A DNA stretch of 64,000 nt from Rhodopseudomonas sp. P2A-2r (GCF_026015985.1 NZ_CP110389.1:2326001-2390000), one strand, 5' to 3'; positions 8,475 through 19,016 are shown, counted from the first letter of the stretch. A program made the numbers and translations. Notes: a model not told the origin generated them from the sequence alone.

Positions 8475-11254
8475 TTACCAGTCGTAACGCATCACGCCTT
8501 TGCCGGCGTAGCTGCGGGTGAATTCAGAGAACTCGCCCTCGAAGGTCGCAGCCAGCGAGATGCCGCTGGTGAAGCGCATTTCGGCGGACGCCGTCGTCAG
8601 CGCAGAATCGCGCGCAGGAGCCGCACCGTTCACCACGAACGCCGTGCCGGGCAGGGTCTGAAAGGCGGCGGCGACGCTGCGTTCGATATTGTAGTCGTGA
8701 GCCCAGGCGGCGCGGCCGCGCAGGGTCAGGACGGCGGCGTTGACTGCAAACGATTTGTCGCTGCGCAGGCCGAGTTCGCTGCGTGTCGCGGTGACGATCT
8801 TGCCGGCGTAGGTCAGCGCGAACGTGTTGATGCCGCCCGCAGCAGCTTCCGTGTAGCCCGGAAGATCTAGCGCGGTCACTTGCACGGCAGCATAGGGCGT
8901 GACGCCGACGCCGCCCAACCGCGGTAGCGCATAGCGGTTGCCGCCCTCGATACGGCCTGAATATGTGTTGGCGTTGAAGCGGGCCTGCAGCGCGCTGCTG
9001 CCAACGGTGCGATCGGTGGTGGTGTCCTGCCAGCCATAGGCGGCGGCGATGTAAGCCGAGCCGATACTGTTGCGTACGAAGGCGCCCGCCTGGAAAAGGT
9101 CCGAGCGGCCCGACCCCGCACCCGCCACCGAAAAGCTGCTGCCGCCGCCGGCCAGCGCGAAGCCGGCGACAGTGGCCGGGGATAACCAGTAGTCAGCGCC
9201 GACCGCCCCGCCTTAGATCCGGCTGGTGCCGGTATTCGATCCGGTTGCGACGTTGCCGTCGGTGCTCTGCTGGCCGCCGAAGCCTGCCGCCCACACGTTC
9301 CAGCGCGCCTCGAAAGCCGGCGCTATCGGCGCCTTGCGGTCAATCGCGGCCAGTGCGTCACTGGGATTGTGCTTCGCCGTTCGGTCGCGTGTTGGATCGG
9401 CAAAGGACGACACGCCGCTTGCGTCGCGCCCGGCGGCGAGCGGGTCGGTCATCAATCCCATGAACTGAGTCGTGGCGTCGAAGGCGGTCTGCTGCGCCCC
9501 GGTCGCGGTCTGGCCGGAGACCTGCGTCAGGCCGGTCGCCGTGAGCGCGCCGAACGCCAGCGGAATGCCGCCGGTGCGGTTGAAGTAGTTCACCAGCGTG
9601 TTGGCGACCTGCTGCTGATTGACGGTCAGCGCGTTGAAGCCCGAGTCCGGCGTCGGCGGCAGATAACGCAGCGTCAGATTGAGATAAGCGTGGGTGGCGT
9701 CGGTGACGAGCGACGACGTAAAATTCGCCGGCAGGTTGGTGTTGACCTGCGTGCCGAATGTGCCGACGACGCCCCCGGCTGCGCTCAGGATGGTGTACTG
9801 CCTGGCGACGTAACTGCCGTTGGCATAGGTCACGCTGACGGTGGCACCGCCGAGGGTGGCCGTGCCGGTGATATTGGCGAATGAAGCGGTGGCGGGATCG
9901 ACCTGCACCAGATATTGCGCGGTGGAGGTCAGCGTCAGATTGCCCGTCACCGTCATCGACGATGCCGCGGTGCCGTCGCCCGGCGCGAAGGTCCCTCCGT
10001 TGCCGGTCACGAGATTGGCGATCGTGCCGTTGCCGGTCAGCGTGCCGCCGTCGATCCTGGCGGTCCCCCGATCGAGCCGGTGTTGTTGACGATACCGGCC
10101 GTGTTGGTAAGGCCTCCGCTGAGCGTCCCGGCATTGTTCGTGGTGCCGCTGTTGGTCAGGAGGCCCGACACCGTGGCGCCGGCAGCATTATTGAAGGTGC
10201 CAGAATTGGCCACCATGCCAGTCCAGGTGCCACTGTTGGCGATGGTGCCGGCATTGCCGGCGACATTCCCCGTCCAGATGGCCGCGGCGGCGTTGACGAT
10301 CGTCCCGCTGTTGGCGGTGACGTCGCCATGCCATTGCGATCCCGCCTCATTCTGGATGCTGCCGGCGTTGCCGCTGACATTGCCGGTCCAGACCGCAACC
10401 ACACCTCCGGAAGTCCTGTTGTAGATGGTGCCGCCATTGGCAAGCACGTCGCCGGTCCAGCGGCCGTTGGTGTTGTAGACGTTGCCGCTGTTGCCCGCGA
10501 CGTTGCCCGTCCATGTGCCGGAGTTCTGCAATGTCCTGCTGTTGCCCAGAACCGAGCCCTGCCAGTTACCGTCGTTGCCGACCAAGCCGTTGTTGCCCTG
10601 GACATCGCCTACCCAAAGCCCGTTGCCGCCGTTGAACACCTGGGTGAACCGGCCAGAGCCGCTGTTGCCCACCACATTGCCGGTCCAGGTGCCGCCATTG
10701 TTCAGGACGTAACTGGCATTGCCGCTGATGTTGCCGAACCATGCACCGCCGTCATTGGTGACGAAGTCCGAATTGCCGTTGATATCGCCATGCCAGGTGG
10801 CGCCCGCAGCATTGGTGATCCGGCCATTGGACCCGACCACGGCGGGAACGGGATCTGCAGGATTGCCGTTTCCGGTGATGTCGCCGTTCAGCCAGGTGCC
10901 GTAATTGACAATCTGGGACCGGTTGGACTGAATCCCGCCATCCCAGGTGGCACCCACATTGTTGGCGATGAGGTGGGTGTTGGACACGATGTTTCCGGTC
11001 CAGTAGCCGGACGGGTTGTTCGCGATCGTGCTGCTGTTGCTGAGGACATCGCCGGCATAGGGCCCGCTGTTGGTGAACGGCGTCGTGTTGCTGATATCCG
11101 CAGCGCGCGTAAGCGTGGCGCCGGAGAGCAGCGCAACGGCAGCGACTCCTGTGAACAGCATCGACCGCCGCGGGCCTGCCTCGTACGTGCCGCGCGCGGC
11201 GCCGAAGCAATCACCGTCGCCTTGCACGGGCGAACCGGCCTTCGACATCTTCAT
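8475..11254 (-). pseudogene. Type Va autotransporter (beta-helix passenger plus barrel), broken by one indel and one stop
   Basis: One ~925-residue autotransporter in three pieces. From ATG at 11254: signal peptide (MLFTGVAAVALLSGATLTRA), then a passenger of ~20-24-residue beta-helix repeats of the form GTWTGNVVGNSG. At the C5 run 10065-10069 the frame shifts; one extra base would join IGG to TARIDGGTLTGNG and on through GGTFAPGDG. A second interruption is a TAA (9213-9215 on the + strand) where the flanking sequence SRI-GGAVGADYWLSPATVAGF expects an aromatic residue. The barrel follows and ends in the typical aromatic terminus (VMRYDW). The gene lies 244 bp after the TpsA operon gene on the same strand. 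The indel may be sequencing error; the stop looks like a real substitution. Confidence 0.8.
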
Positions 11255-11260
11255 GAGCGC

Positions 11261-11281
11261 TCCCCGGAGTGCGTCCGGGGA
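11261..11281 (-). promoter_or_regulatory. Hairpin covering the autotransporter ribosome binding site
   Basis: TCCCCGGA and TCCGGGGA form a perfect 8-bp stem with loop GTGCG, only 6 bases before the ATG of the autotransporter. Read on the minus strand, the 3' arm contains CGGGGA, the only purine-rich Shine-Dalgarno candidate, so folding would hide it. A regulatory role is inferred from position. Confidence 0.4.
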
Positions 11282-11498
11282 CTGCGGACGCTACCTCGAT
11301 ATTCTCCCAGAGATTCGACGACGACGTCAGGGGCCATGGCGATTTCTCAACAAAAGTCTGGCCGCGCCGTGGCGAGCCGCGAAAAGTTGGCGAGCCCACG
11401 TCCGCGGGCGAAGCAATCCAGAGGCTGCGAGCGACGACTGGATTGCTCCCTCGCAAGAGCTACCAAAATGGCGGCGTGAAGCATCCGCGAAGCGACCG

Positions 11499-14400
11499 CT
11501 ATCGCCCGGCAGGTTTCTTCTTTCGCTTGGTCTGGGGCCCAATGCTTCCCGTCACGATGTCATCGTCGCTGGTCCGCCGCGCAGCGCTACGCGTGGCGGA
11601 GCCGGACGTGCTGACCGCCGTTGTCGGCGTCCCGGCCAGCGGCGTCACGATCGTCGTGGAGCGTTGGTCGATCTGAAAGCTGATATTCGACTGTCTTGTT
11701 GTCGACGTATCCGCCGGCGCCACCACAAAGGGCGCCACTGTCGAGGTTTCTGTCGAGCTGGCCGTCGTCGTTGTCGGGGGCGTCGATACTGTCGTTGCTG
11801 GCGCGGGCGCGGCGTTCACCACGAGATTGGCGCCGGTATAGGCGATGGCATAGTTCGGGTTGCGCCCGTTGATCAGCGTGCCCTGCGCGATCGCGTAGGC
11901 ACCCGCCGCCGAATCCGACGCCGCAGCGGTGACCAGGCTGCCCGACAGACTGTCGCCGTTGACCAGCCCGCTGCCGCCGACCGTGTAGCTCAGCGCCGGA
12001 TTGGCGTCGCCATAGGCCCGGCTCTGCGCATCCGCCGTCACGGTGATCGCCCGTGCCGTGACGGTGAGGTTGGCCGCGGCGTAAGTCAGCGCATAGTTGC
12101 TGGTGGCTGCGACAGAGCCCTGGCCGATGGCGTAGCTGCCGGCACCGGTTGCGGCGGTGGCGCTGCTGGTCAGGCTGCCCGACAGGCTGTCGCCATTGAC
12201 CAGGCCGCTGCCGCCGACCGTGTAGGTCAGCGCCGGGTTGGCGTCGCCATAGGCCCGGCTCTGCGCATCGGCCGTCAGGGTGATCGCCCGCGCCCTGACG
12301 GTAAGGTTGGCGGCGGCGTAGGTCAGCGCGTAGTTGCTGTTTGCGAGGGTACCGAGCGTGATACCGTAGCTGCCGACACCGGTTGCGGCGGTGGCGCTGC
12401 TGGCCAGGCTGCCCGACAGGCTGTCGCCATTGACCAGTCCGCTGCCGCCGACCGTATAGGTCAACGCCGGGTTGGCATCGCCATAGGCCCGGCTTTGCGC
12501 ATCGGCCGTCACCGCGATCGCCCGCGCCGTGACGGTGAGATTGGCTGCAGCGTAGGTCAGCGCATAGTTGCTGTTGGCGAGGGTGCCGAGCGTGATGCCA
12601 TAGCTGCCGACGCCGGAGGCGGTAGTGGCGCCGCTCGTCAGGCTGCCCGACAGGCTGTCGCCGTTGACCAGGCCGCTGCCGCCGACCGTATAGGTCAGCG
12701 CCGGGTTGGCATCGCCATAGACCTTGCTCTGCGCATCCGCCGTCACCGTGACCGCGCGCGCAGCAATGGTGCCGGTTGTCGCGCCCAGGGTGTAGCCATA
12801 GACCGTGGCGCCGCCATTGGTGGCGGAGGTCATCGTCAACCCGTTGACGGTGACCGTCTTGCCGGTCCCGGCGTTGGCATTGTCGTAGGCTGCCGTCGTG
12901 TAGCTGAGGCCGATCACGTCGCCATCGAGGCCGCTCGCGGTCGACGCCAGCGTCGCGCCGGTGCCGCCGTCATAGGTCTTCGAGACGGTGGGCGTGACGG
13001 TCGGGGCCACGCTGTAGAGGAAGCCGTTGCCGGTGGCCTGCGCCACCGCTGTCACGCCGTAGATCGCGGCGTATTGCTTGAACGCGTAAGCGAGACCGCC
13101 GCGGCCGTCGTTGGATGGATCCGCCGAGTAGACCAGCCAGCGGCCGTTGGCGGCCGAAACCGCATCAGCGCCGCGCTGATTGACGAAGCTCGATCCCGCC
13201 AGCGTCACGTCGCTGCTCGTGGAGGACACGGAGCCAGTCGCGGCGATGGTCAGGCTGCCCGCAGCGGAAAGCCGCACGGCGTCCGCCACCGCAAGCGTCT
13301 GGTCGACGGTGAACGCGCCGGAGGCCGCGATAGAAACGCTGGTCCCTCCGTTTGCAGTCAGCACGCCGCCCGGCGTCGAGAACACCAGATCGCCGGTCGG
13401 CGTGATGCCGATCACACTGGCGAGCGAGGACGCCACCGACGACAGCGTGGTCGCCGCGGTGCGCACGGTCAGCGTATTGGCGTTGAGGTCGAGATTCTGC
13501 GTCGGGTTGACGCCGGACACATAGGCGTTGGACTTCACCGCGTTGCCGGCAATGTCAACGAACAGGCCGCTGCCGATCGACGTCGAGCCCTGCGGCAGCA
13601 GGAAGTAGTAGTAGCCGTTAGCGCCGGTTTGGATCGTCGCCAGCGCAGTGCCGCTGAGCGTGCCGGCGATGGTGGCGCCGGCCAGTGCCGCCCCATCGGC
13701 CTGGTAGGCGATACCCGACACCGCCTGCGGCGTCGAGCCAGCGGCAAACTGCCAGCTCAGATACGGATAGAGCCCGGCGCCGGTGCTCCAGACCGAGCTG
13801 CCGAATGCCGTGGGAAGGATGCCCTGCAACTGCGCCGTGGTCAGGCCGATCCCGCCGCCGGCCGCCGCCGAGATGCCGGAGGTCTGCGTGTCCCAATAGG
13901 AGTTGGAAATGACATTCGGTACGGTGGAATTGTTGCCGCCAACAAGGCCGCCGACAGCGACGGTGCCGGTGACAGTGCCGGTGGCGTAGCTGGAATCCAC
14001 GGAGCCGGTCGGGCCGTTCAGCCCGACGAGCCCTCCGGAGTTGGTGGTGCCACTCACCGCGCCGGTCGCATAGCTTGCCCGGATGGTTCCTGGATTTTGG
14101 CCGACCAAGCCGCCGATGCGATTACCCGTCGCACTCACCGAGCCCGTCGCATAGCTGGTCTGGATGGTTCCTGTATTCGTGCCGACCAGTCCCGCGGTAT
14201 TCTGGATGCCGCTGACGGTGGCGGTCGCGTAACTGTTGGTGACCATGCCGCCATTGGTGCCGGCCAACCCGCCGGTGCTGTTGATCCCGCTGACCGTGCC
14301 GGTTGCGTAGCTGTTGGTCACCAGGCTGAGTGCGGATCCCCAGCCGAGCAGGCCGCCCGTGGCGGTGTAGCCGGTCACGTTACTGCTGGCATGGCTGGAT

Positions 14401-16613
14401 TGAATCAGGCCGGTGTTGAAACCGACCAGCCCGCCGGCGTTGACCCCATCAGCTGTACGTGACTGCACCACGCCGTCGGTCACCGTCGTCGAGATGATGG
14501 TTCCCAGCGACGCCACGGTGGCGCTGGCGAAACTGTTCTGCACGACCCCGCCGTTGAGCCAGCCGACCAGCGGAGCAACGTTGCTTTTCGCGGTGAAGGT
14601 GCCGCCGACCACGCGGATGTTCGAAACGCTGGACTCCGCGCCATTCACGTAGCCCAACAGACCTACCCACGCGAGGCCGGGCGCGTTGATCGTCAGGTCT
14701 GTGACGGTGTGGCCGAGTCCGTCGAACCGCCCGGTGTACTGAGTATCGACATCGTTGCTGCTGTTGGTGCCGATCAGCGCGCGGGTATAGGTGGGCCCGG
14801 CGGCGCTGAGGTTGGTGGCCAGCGCGTAGTTGCCGGACAGGCCGGTGCCGTACTGCGCCAGCGCGCTGCCGTCGATGGCGTCGAGCGCATCGATCGCATC
14901 GAGCTGCGCCATCGTATAAACCAGCGTGTAGGTGGTGCCGTTGAGACTGAACGTGCCACCGTGGTCGATGGCGCCGAAGTCGACCGAGGCATTGTTGCCG
15001 AAGGTCAGCCCGGTATTGGTGATGCCGGCCTGCGCGGTGGCATTCAGCGCCAGGCCGCCGGCGGCGGTGATGGCGATCGGCGCGTTGATGACGATGGCGC
15101 CGGCTGCATTCAGCCCGAGGACGGTTGGCGCCGACCAGGTCAGCGGCGCCGCCACTGTGATATTGCCGGCCTGCGTGCCGCCGGAGCCGGTCGTGATGGT
15201 CACATTGGCGGCGCCGAGCGCCGTCATCAGCGTGGTCGCGTTGATGACGCTGTCGTTGCTGGTGGCATCGAAACCGCCGGTATCGGCGCCGTTCGAGATG
15301 ATGACGTTGTAGGGATCGAGCAGCAGCGTGCCGAAGCTGCCATGAGCCGCCGAGAGATCGGTGAAGCCGGTGTAAGCGAGCTGCGCCTTGCCGGAGACTT
15401 CGGCCTCGCCGCCGTTGCCGGACGATGCGCCGCCGCGTGCGGTGATGGTGCCGGCAAAGCGCGTCAGCTGGTCCGACCACAGCACGATGGCGCCGCCATT
15501 GCCGCTGGTCGTTGCGTCGGCGCGGATCGTGGTCTGCGCATCGACGGTGAGCGTGTGGGCGCGTTGCAGCGCCCCTTCGCCCTGGCGTCCGCCGCCGATG
15601 TTGATGGTGCCGCCACCGGTCGCGCCGGAGGCATCGATGCTGGCGCCTTCGAGCGCGATGGTATGGCCGGTCACCGCGATGGCGCCGCCGCTGGCCTGAC
15701 GCGAGGTCGCGATCAGCTTGCCGGAAATGTTGACGCCGCCGCCGGCACCGCCGCCGATGAAGATCGCGCCGGTGCGACCGCCGATGGTTCGCGCCTGCAC
15801 CAGACCGGAGATGTTCACCGCATTGCGCGCCGCCTCGCGTGCGGTCGCGGCACTGATGATCACGCTGCCGCCATCGGCCTTGATGGAGCCGGCGTTGCGG
15901 ATCAGCGCATTGGTGCCGCCGGCCGCGGTCGGCAGCGCCACCTGCAAAAATCCGTCGCCGGAGAAATCCAGCGTCGCACTTTCGCCCGAGCCGAGCCCGA
16001 CCTTGCCGAGCGGCACGAAGATGCTGCCCGCGTTCGACACCGTGCCGCCGATCAGCGCGGCATAGCCGCCGCGGCCGACCGTAATGGTGCCGGCATTGCT
16101 GACCTCGGCGGAGGCGCCATTGCCGGTGAAGCTGCGCTTGCCGCTGAGGAAGTCGGCATCGGAAATGCCCAGCGTCGAGGCGACGAAGCCGCCGCCGGTG
16201 TTGACCGTGCCGGTCGAGGTGATGGCGATGCCGTTGGGATTGACCAGATAGACCTGACCATTGGCGGTGAGCGAGCCGGCAATGCTCGACGGCGTGTCGC
16301 CGGTGACGCGGTTGAGCAGCGCCGACGTACTGCCCGGCTGCTGGATAGTCACCGCCGCGCCATGGCCGATCGAAAAGCTCTGCCAGTTGACCACCGCGCT
16401 CGGGCTGGTCTGCGTGACATTGAGCTGGGTCGATGAAGGCGATGCGATCGCCACGCTGCCGGCGGCGACGCTGCCACCGGTCGGCAGAGTCTGCGCCAAG
16501 GCCTGGCCGATCATCAGGGAGCCGGTCAGCGCGGTGGTCGCCAGCATCACGGCACGTCGCCGGGTATCGCGGCGGGAGGCGCACGCGTGGGAGAGGCTGG
16601 CCGGTCGTTGCAT
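11499..16613 (-). CDS. Two-partner-secretion exoprotein (TpsA) paired with the upstream TpsB
   Basis: A 1704-residue secreted exoprotein. It has a signal peptide (VMLATTALTGSLMIGQALAQ), a TPS secretion domain with NPNGI, then GLUG repeats (about residues 650-910), carbohydrate-binding-like spacers, a YDG-type segment (SKTYDGGTGATL) and four tandem MBG modules (11818-12762). The tail is Thr/Ser-rich and very basic at the end (KRKKKPAGR). Its ATG lies 18 bases after the TpsB stop with AGGGAA as ribosome site, so the two form an operon: TpsB exports this protein across the outer membrane. The secretion domain is repeated in the orphan gene 4167-8312, while the passengers differ. Probable adhesin; target unknown. 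Confidence 0.87.
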   Translation of the reverse strand: MQRPASLSHACASRRDTRRRAVMLATTALTGSLMIGQALAQTLPTGGSVAAGSVAIASPSSTQLNVTQTSPSAVVNWQSFSIGHGAAVTIQQPGSTSALLNRVTGDTPSSIAGSLTANGQVYLVNPNGIAITSTGTVNTGGGFVASTLGISDADFLSGKRSFTGNGASAEVSNAGTITVGRGGYAALIGGTVSNAGSIFVPLGKVGLGSGESATLDFSGDGFLQVALPTAAGGTNALIRNAGSIKADGGSVIISAATAREAARNAVNISGLVQARTIGGRTGAIFIGGGAGGGVNISGKLIATSRQASGGAIAVTGHTIALEGASIDASGATGGGTINIGGGRQGEGALQRAHTLTVDAQTTIRADATTSGNGGAIVLWSDQLTRFAGTITARGGASSGNGGEAEVSGKAQLAYTGFTDLSAAHGSFGTLLLDPYNVIISNGADTGGFDATSNDSVINATTLMTALGAANVTITTGSGGTQAGNITVAAPLTWSAPTVLGLNAAGAIVINAPIAITAAGGLALNATAQAGITNTGLTFGNNASVDFGAIDHGGTFSLNGTTYTLVYTMAQLDAIDALDAIDGSALAQYGTGLSGNYALATNLSAAGPTYTRALIGTNSSNDVDTQYTGRFDGLGHTVTDLTINAPGLAWVGLLGYVNGAESSVSNIRVVGGTFTAKSNVAPLVGWLNGGVVQNSFASATVASLGTIISTTVTDGVVQSRTADGVNAGGLVGFNTGLIQSSHASSNVTGYTATGGLLGWGSALSLVTNSYATGTVSGINSTGGLAGTNGGMVTNSYATATVSGIQNTAGLVGTNTGTIQTSYATGSVSATGNRIGGLVGQNPGTIRASYATGAVSGTTNSGGLVGLNGPTGSVDSSYATGTVTGTVAVGGLVGGNNSTVPNVISNSYWDTQTSGISAAAGGGIGLTTAQLQGILPTAFGSSVWSTGAGLYPYLSWQFAAGSTPQAVSGIAYQADGAALAGATIAGTLSGTALATIQTGANGYYYFLLPQGSTSIGSGLFVDIAGNAVKSNAYVSGVNPTQNLDLNANTLTVRTAATTLSSVASSLASVIGITPTGDLVFSTPGGVLTANGGTSVSIAASGAFTVDQTLAVADAVRLSAAGSLTIAATGSVSSTSSDVTLAGSSFVNQRGADAVSAANGRWLVYSADPSNDGRGGLAYAFKQYAAIYGVTAVAQATGNGFLYSVAPTVTPTVSKTYDGGTGATLASTASGLDGDVIGLSYTTAAYDNANAGTGKTVTVNGLTMTSATNGGATVYGYTLGATTGTIAARAVTVTADAQSKVYGDANPALTYTVGGSGLVNGDSLSGSLTSGATTASGVGSYGITLGTLANSNYALTYAAANLTVTARAIAVTADAQSRAYGDANPALTYTVGGSGLVNGDSLSGSLASSATAATGVGSYGITLGTLANSNYALTYAAANLTVRARAITLTADAQSRAYGDANPALTYTVGGSGLVNGDSLSGSLTSSATAATGAGSYAIGQGSVAATSNYALTYAAANLTVTARAITVTADAQSRAYGDANPALSYTVGGSGLVNGDSLSGSLVTAAASDSAAGAYAIAQGTLINGRNPNYAIAYTGANLVVNAAPAPATTVSTPPTTTTASSTETSTVAPFVVAPADTSTTRQSNISFQIDQRSTTIVTPLAGTPTTAVSTSGSATRSAARRTSDDDIVTGSIGPQTKRKKKPAGR
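11818..12762 (-). repeat. Four tandem MBG modules, period 234-237 bp
   Basis: The GDANPAL codons recur with first matching bases at 12706, 12472, 12238 and 12001, giving spacings of 234, 234 and 237 bp (78-79 residues). Units are highly similar at DNA level, so unit number could vary by slippage or recombination. Confidence 0.85.
15130..16256 (-). repeat. Right arm of the ~1.13-kb inverted repeat shared by the two tpsA genes
   Basis: Partner of 4539-5665 in opposite orientation; see that entry. The 9.46 kb between the arms carries the 3' part of each tpsA gene and the whole autotransporter. Confidence 0.85.
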
Positions 16614-16631
16614 CGAACTATTCCCTGGCGT

Positions 16632-18356
16632 CTAGAATCTGAACGCCGTCACGACCAGAAACCGGTCAGCGGCAGCGACGCCGTCATTGCGCGTGGTGCG
16701 CGCGTATTCGAGTGCGAGCGAGCCGTTCGACAGGGTGCCGGGCACGGAACCACCGAAGCGGACGCCGCCGCCATAGGAGGTCGCGGCAATCCGCGCCGCC
16801 TCCAGCGCCGTCGGCTGCTGCAAATTCACTTCGCCGTAGGCGCCGAACACGTAGGGCGCGGCGACGACGCCGACCGCGGTGGTCGGCAACGGCACGGTCC
16901 AGGGCGACGAGACTTCGCCACGCGCGACATAGCCCTGATCGCCGACGATGCTGCCGGCATCGAAGCCCGACAGACTCGACGTGTTGGCGATGCCGATCTG
17001 CTCGCTGCGCAGCAGCGCCTGGCCGAACGAGGTCTGCGCCCGCGCGGTGACCTGAACCGCGAGATGATCGTACAGCCGCTGGGAATAGCCGAGCGCAGCG
17101 TCGAGCTTCTGGAACGAAGCGTCCGCGCCCTGTCGCGACAAGGGCAGCAATGCGCTTGCGCTCGCCGCCGAGCGCGCGCCGAGCGCATCGAGGCCGAACG
17201 AGCCGGTGACGCGGCCGGAGATCGCAGCGCCCCACGGCGTCAGCACGTCGCCGTCATTGGTGAAGCGAATGATGCGCAGCTTGTCCTGCGACAGCGCCAC
17301 CGGATCGCCGCCGATAAACAGGCTCTGCACTTCGTCCTGCGCGTCGAACGACACTTCGCTGTTGAAATTGGCGGCGCGCCCGCGCAGCCAGGCGTAGCGC
17401 AGCCGCAACGACAGCCGCTGGAACGTATCGGTGGTCTGGATGCCCTGCACCGCGCGCGGCGTGGTTCGTGCATCGGTGCCCTCGGCGTTGAACGTCAGGC
17501 CATCGACCCACAGCGGCACGATGACGCCTGCTGCCAGACCGCGGTTGGTGGGATAGCGCTCGAAAAAGCCGTTGCCGCCATCGAATTCCGGATGCCCGTT
17601 GGCGCGCAGATAGATCAGCTCGCCGAGACCCGCAATGCTGTTGAAGTCGACGCCGGCACCGACCGTGGTGCGGCCGAGCGCCGCCGACAGCGCGTTGTCG
17701 AACGTCAGAATGGCGCTGACGGGCTGGTACTTGGCCTCGATCACCAGCACGGTGGCGCCCTCGCTCTTCCCCGGCGCCAGCGTCGAACGCAGCAGCGTGC
17801 CCGGCGTATCGCCGGCCAGCAGCACGCGGCGTTCGAGTTCCACCAGCGTCACGCCGCGGCGGCCGACCAGCGGCTCCACCAGGCTGGCGATGCGCGAACG
17901 CACGCGCTCCGGCACATCCTTGAGTTCGATCCGCTCGATAAAGCCATCGACGACCGTGAGTTTGAGGCGTGCACCGTTGGCGAGATGCTGCGGCGGCAAG
18001 ACCACACGCACCAGCACGTAGCCCGCCTTGGCATAGGCCGCTTCGAGATCGCGCGCGGCGGCGAAAATCTCCGCGCCCGACACCGAACGCCCGACCAGAC
18101 GACGCTCCAGCTCGGCGGTCGCCGCCGCCAATGCCGGCAGCGCGCCCTTGATCTGAACGCCGGAGATCCTGACGGAGAGTTTTTCGGCGCCGCTCGGCGT
18201 GGCTAAACCGCCGCCACCCTGCAGGGCGAAGCCACCCTGTCGCTCTAAACTCGGTCGAAAACTTGGTGGGGTAATTTGCGAAGCTGTCTGCGCTTGCGCG
18301 ACAGCAGGCAGCATTGCCAAAAACGCGATGAAACCGCGCAAGCTTTTCGACAGCAC
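16632..18356 (-). CDS. Two-partner-secretion outer-membrane transporter (TpsB, ShlB/FhaC type)
   Basis: A 574-residue Omp85-superfamily pore that exports the TpsA encoded just downstream. Visible parts: signal peptide ending AVAQAQ (about residue 22), a POTRA_2-type periplasmic domain at about 58-140 (LSVRISGVQIKG ... YAKAGYVLVRVVLPPQ), then a beta-barrel from about residue 200 ending in the aromatic C-terminus AFRF expected for assembly by the BAM machinery. Length is normal for the family. The start used is GTG at 18356, which places a signal peptide directly at the N-terminus; its ribosome site is weak. It is the first gene of the operon TpsB-TpsA and may also serve the orphan exoprotein at 4167. 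Confidence 0.9.
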   Translation of the reverse strand: MLSKSLRGFIAFLAMLPAVAQAQTASQITPPSFRPSLERQGGFALQGGGGLATPSGAEKLSVRISGVQIKGALPALAAATAELERRLVGRSVSGAEIFAAARDLEAAYAKAGYVLVRVVLPPQHLANGARLKLTVVDGFIERIELKDVPERVRSRIASLVEPLVGRRGVTLVELERRVLLAGDTPGTLLRSTLAPGKSEGATVLVIEAKYQPVSAILTFDNALSAALGRTTVGAGVDFNSIAGLGELIYLRANGHPEFDGGNGFFERYPTNRGLAAGVIVPLWVDGLTFNAEGTDARTTPRAVQGIQTTDTFQRLSLRLRYAWLRGRAANFNSEVSFDAQDEVQSLFIGGDPVALSQDKLRIIRFTNDGDVLTPWGAAISGRVTGSFGLDALGARSAASASALLPLSRQGADASFQKLDAALGYSQRLYDHLAVQVTARAQTSFGQALLRSEQIGIANTSSLSGFDAGSIVGDQGYVARGEVSSPWTVPLPTTAVGVVAAPYVFGAYGEVNLQQPTALEAARIAATSYGGGVRFGGSVPGTLSNGSLALEYARTTRNDGVAAADRFLVVTAFRF

Positions 18357-19016
18357 GAAGTATCTGCTTTCTGCGCTCCCGGAAAAATGGAGCGATGCTT
18401 TTACACGTGAGACACAAACGACGAAGCGAGAATCAACCTAATGATTCTTCCTGCGTAAGGTAATTTTTAACCATTGACCAGCGCTGCCACGCGGCGATCA
18501 CAGCTATTATTAAAGATCTAAAACCGTCGCTGCACGTGCAAAACTCAGGGAGCATTATTCATCAGGCGTGCGGTCGGATGCTTTGGCGCGCGCTTTTGCC
18601 GTCGATCGGTCCGCTCAGAAAAGTACTTGGGCAGAATCTCCATAGGAGCGAAAATCGCGGTCACGGTGGCTCGGAGGGGCGCACTGGTCAGGCGATGCGG
18701 GGGTGACGCGAACACCGACGGCGGATGGAGCAGCCTTGAACAGATCGAACAGAGCCACGCCGGGCGACGCGATGTTAGCCCTAGTTTCAAGGCCTAAAAG
18801 TCATCGAATGAGAAGCGCTCTGACGAAATAAAAGAGATCCATGCACCGGAATTGCTGCGCTTTCTCTGCTGTGCTGGTCAAAGTGATGCCGCTGCTCGCT
18901 GCGCATCTGTCTAATGCAACTATTTCTGTGAGAGCAATGGTGCCTCGGGCGGCTAGGTGTCTGGTCTCGGAGTGTGGGGGAATCAGCCAAACTGCCCCTT
19001 CATTCTGGGAGGGGTT
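18357..19016. other. Intergenic region upstream of tpsB; one inverted repeat, no gene recognised
   Basis: Contains the perfect 6-bp inverted repeat GAATCA-acctaa-TGATTC at 18430-18447, about 75 bases before the TpsB start, a possible operator. Otherwise no convincing gene. Confidence 0.35.

Noticed and set aside
11070..14462. 1130-codon + strand frame opposite the autotransporter and second tpsA
   Set aside because: Shadow of repetitive minus-strand genes; it crosses two gene boundaries and has no ribosome site.
18401..18416. Second parS-like sequence TTTTACACGTGAGACA upstream of tpsB
   Set aside because: Differs from the parS consensus at three of sixteen positions and is not palindromic; likely chance.
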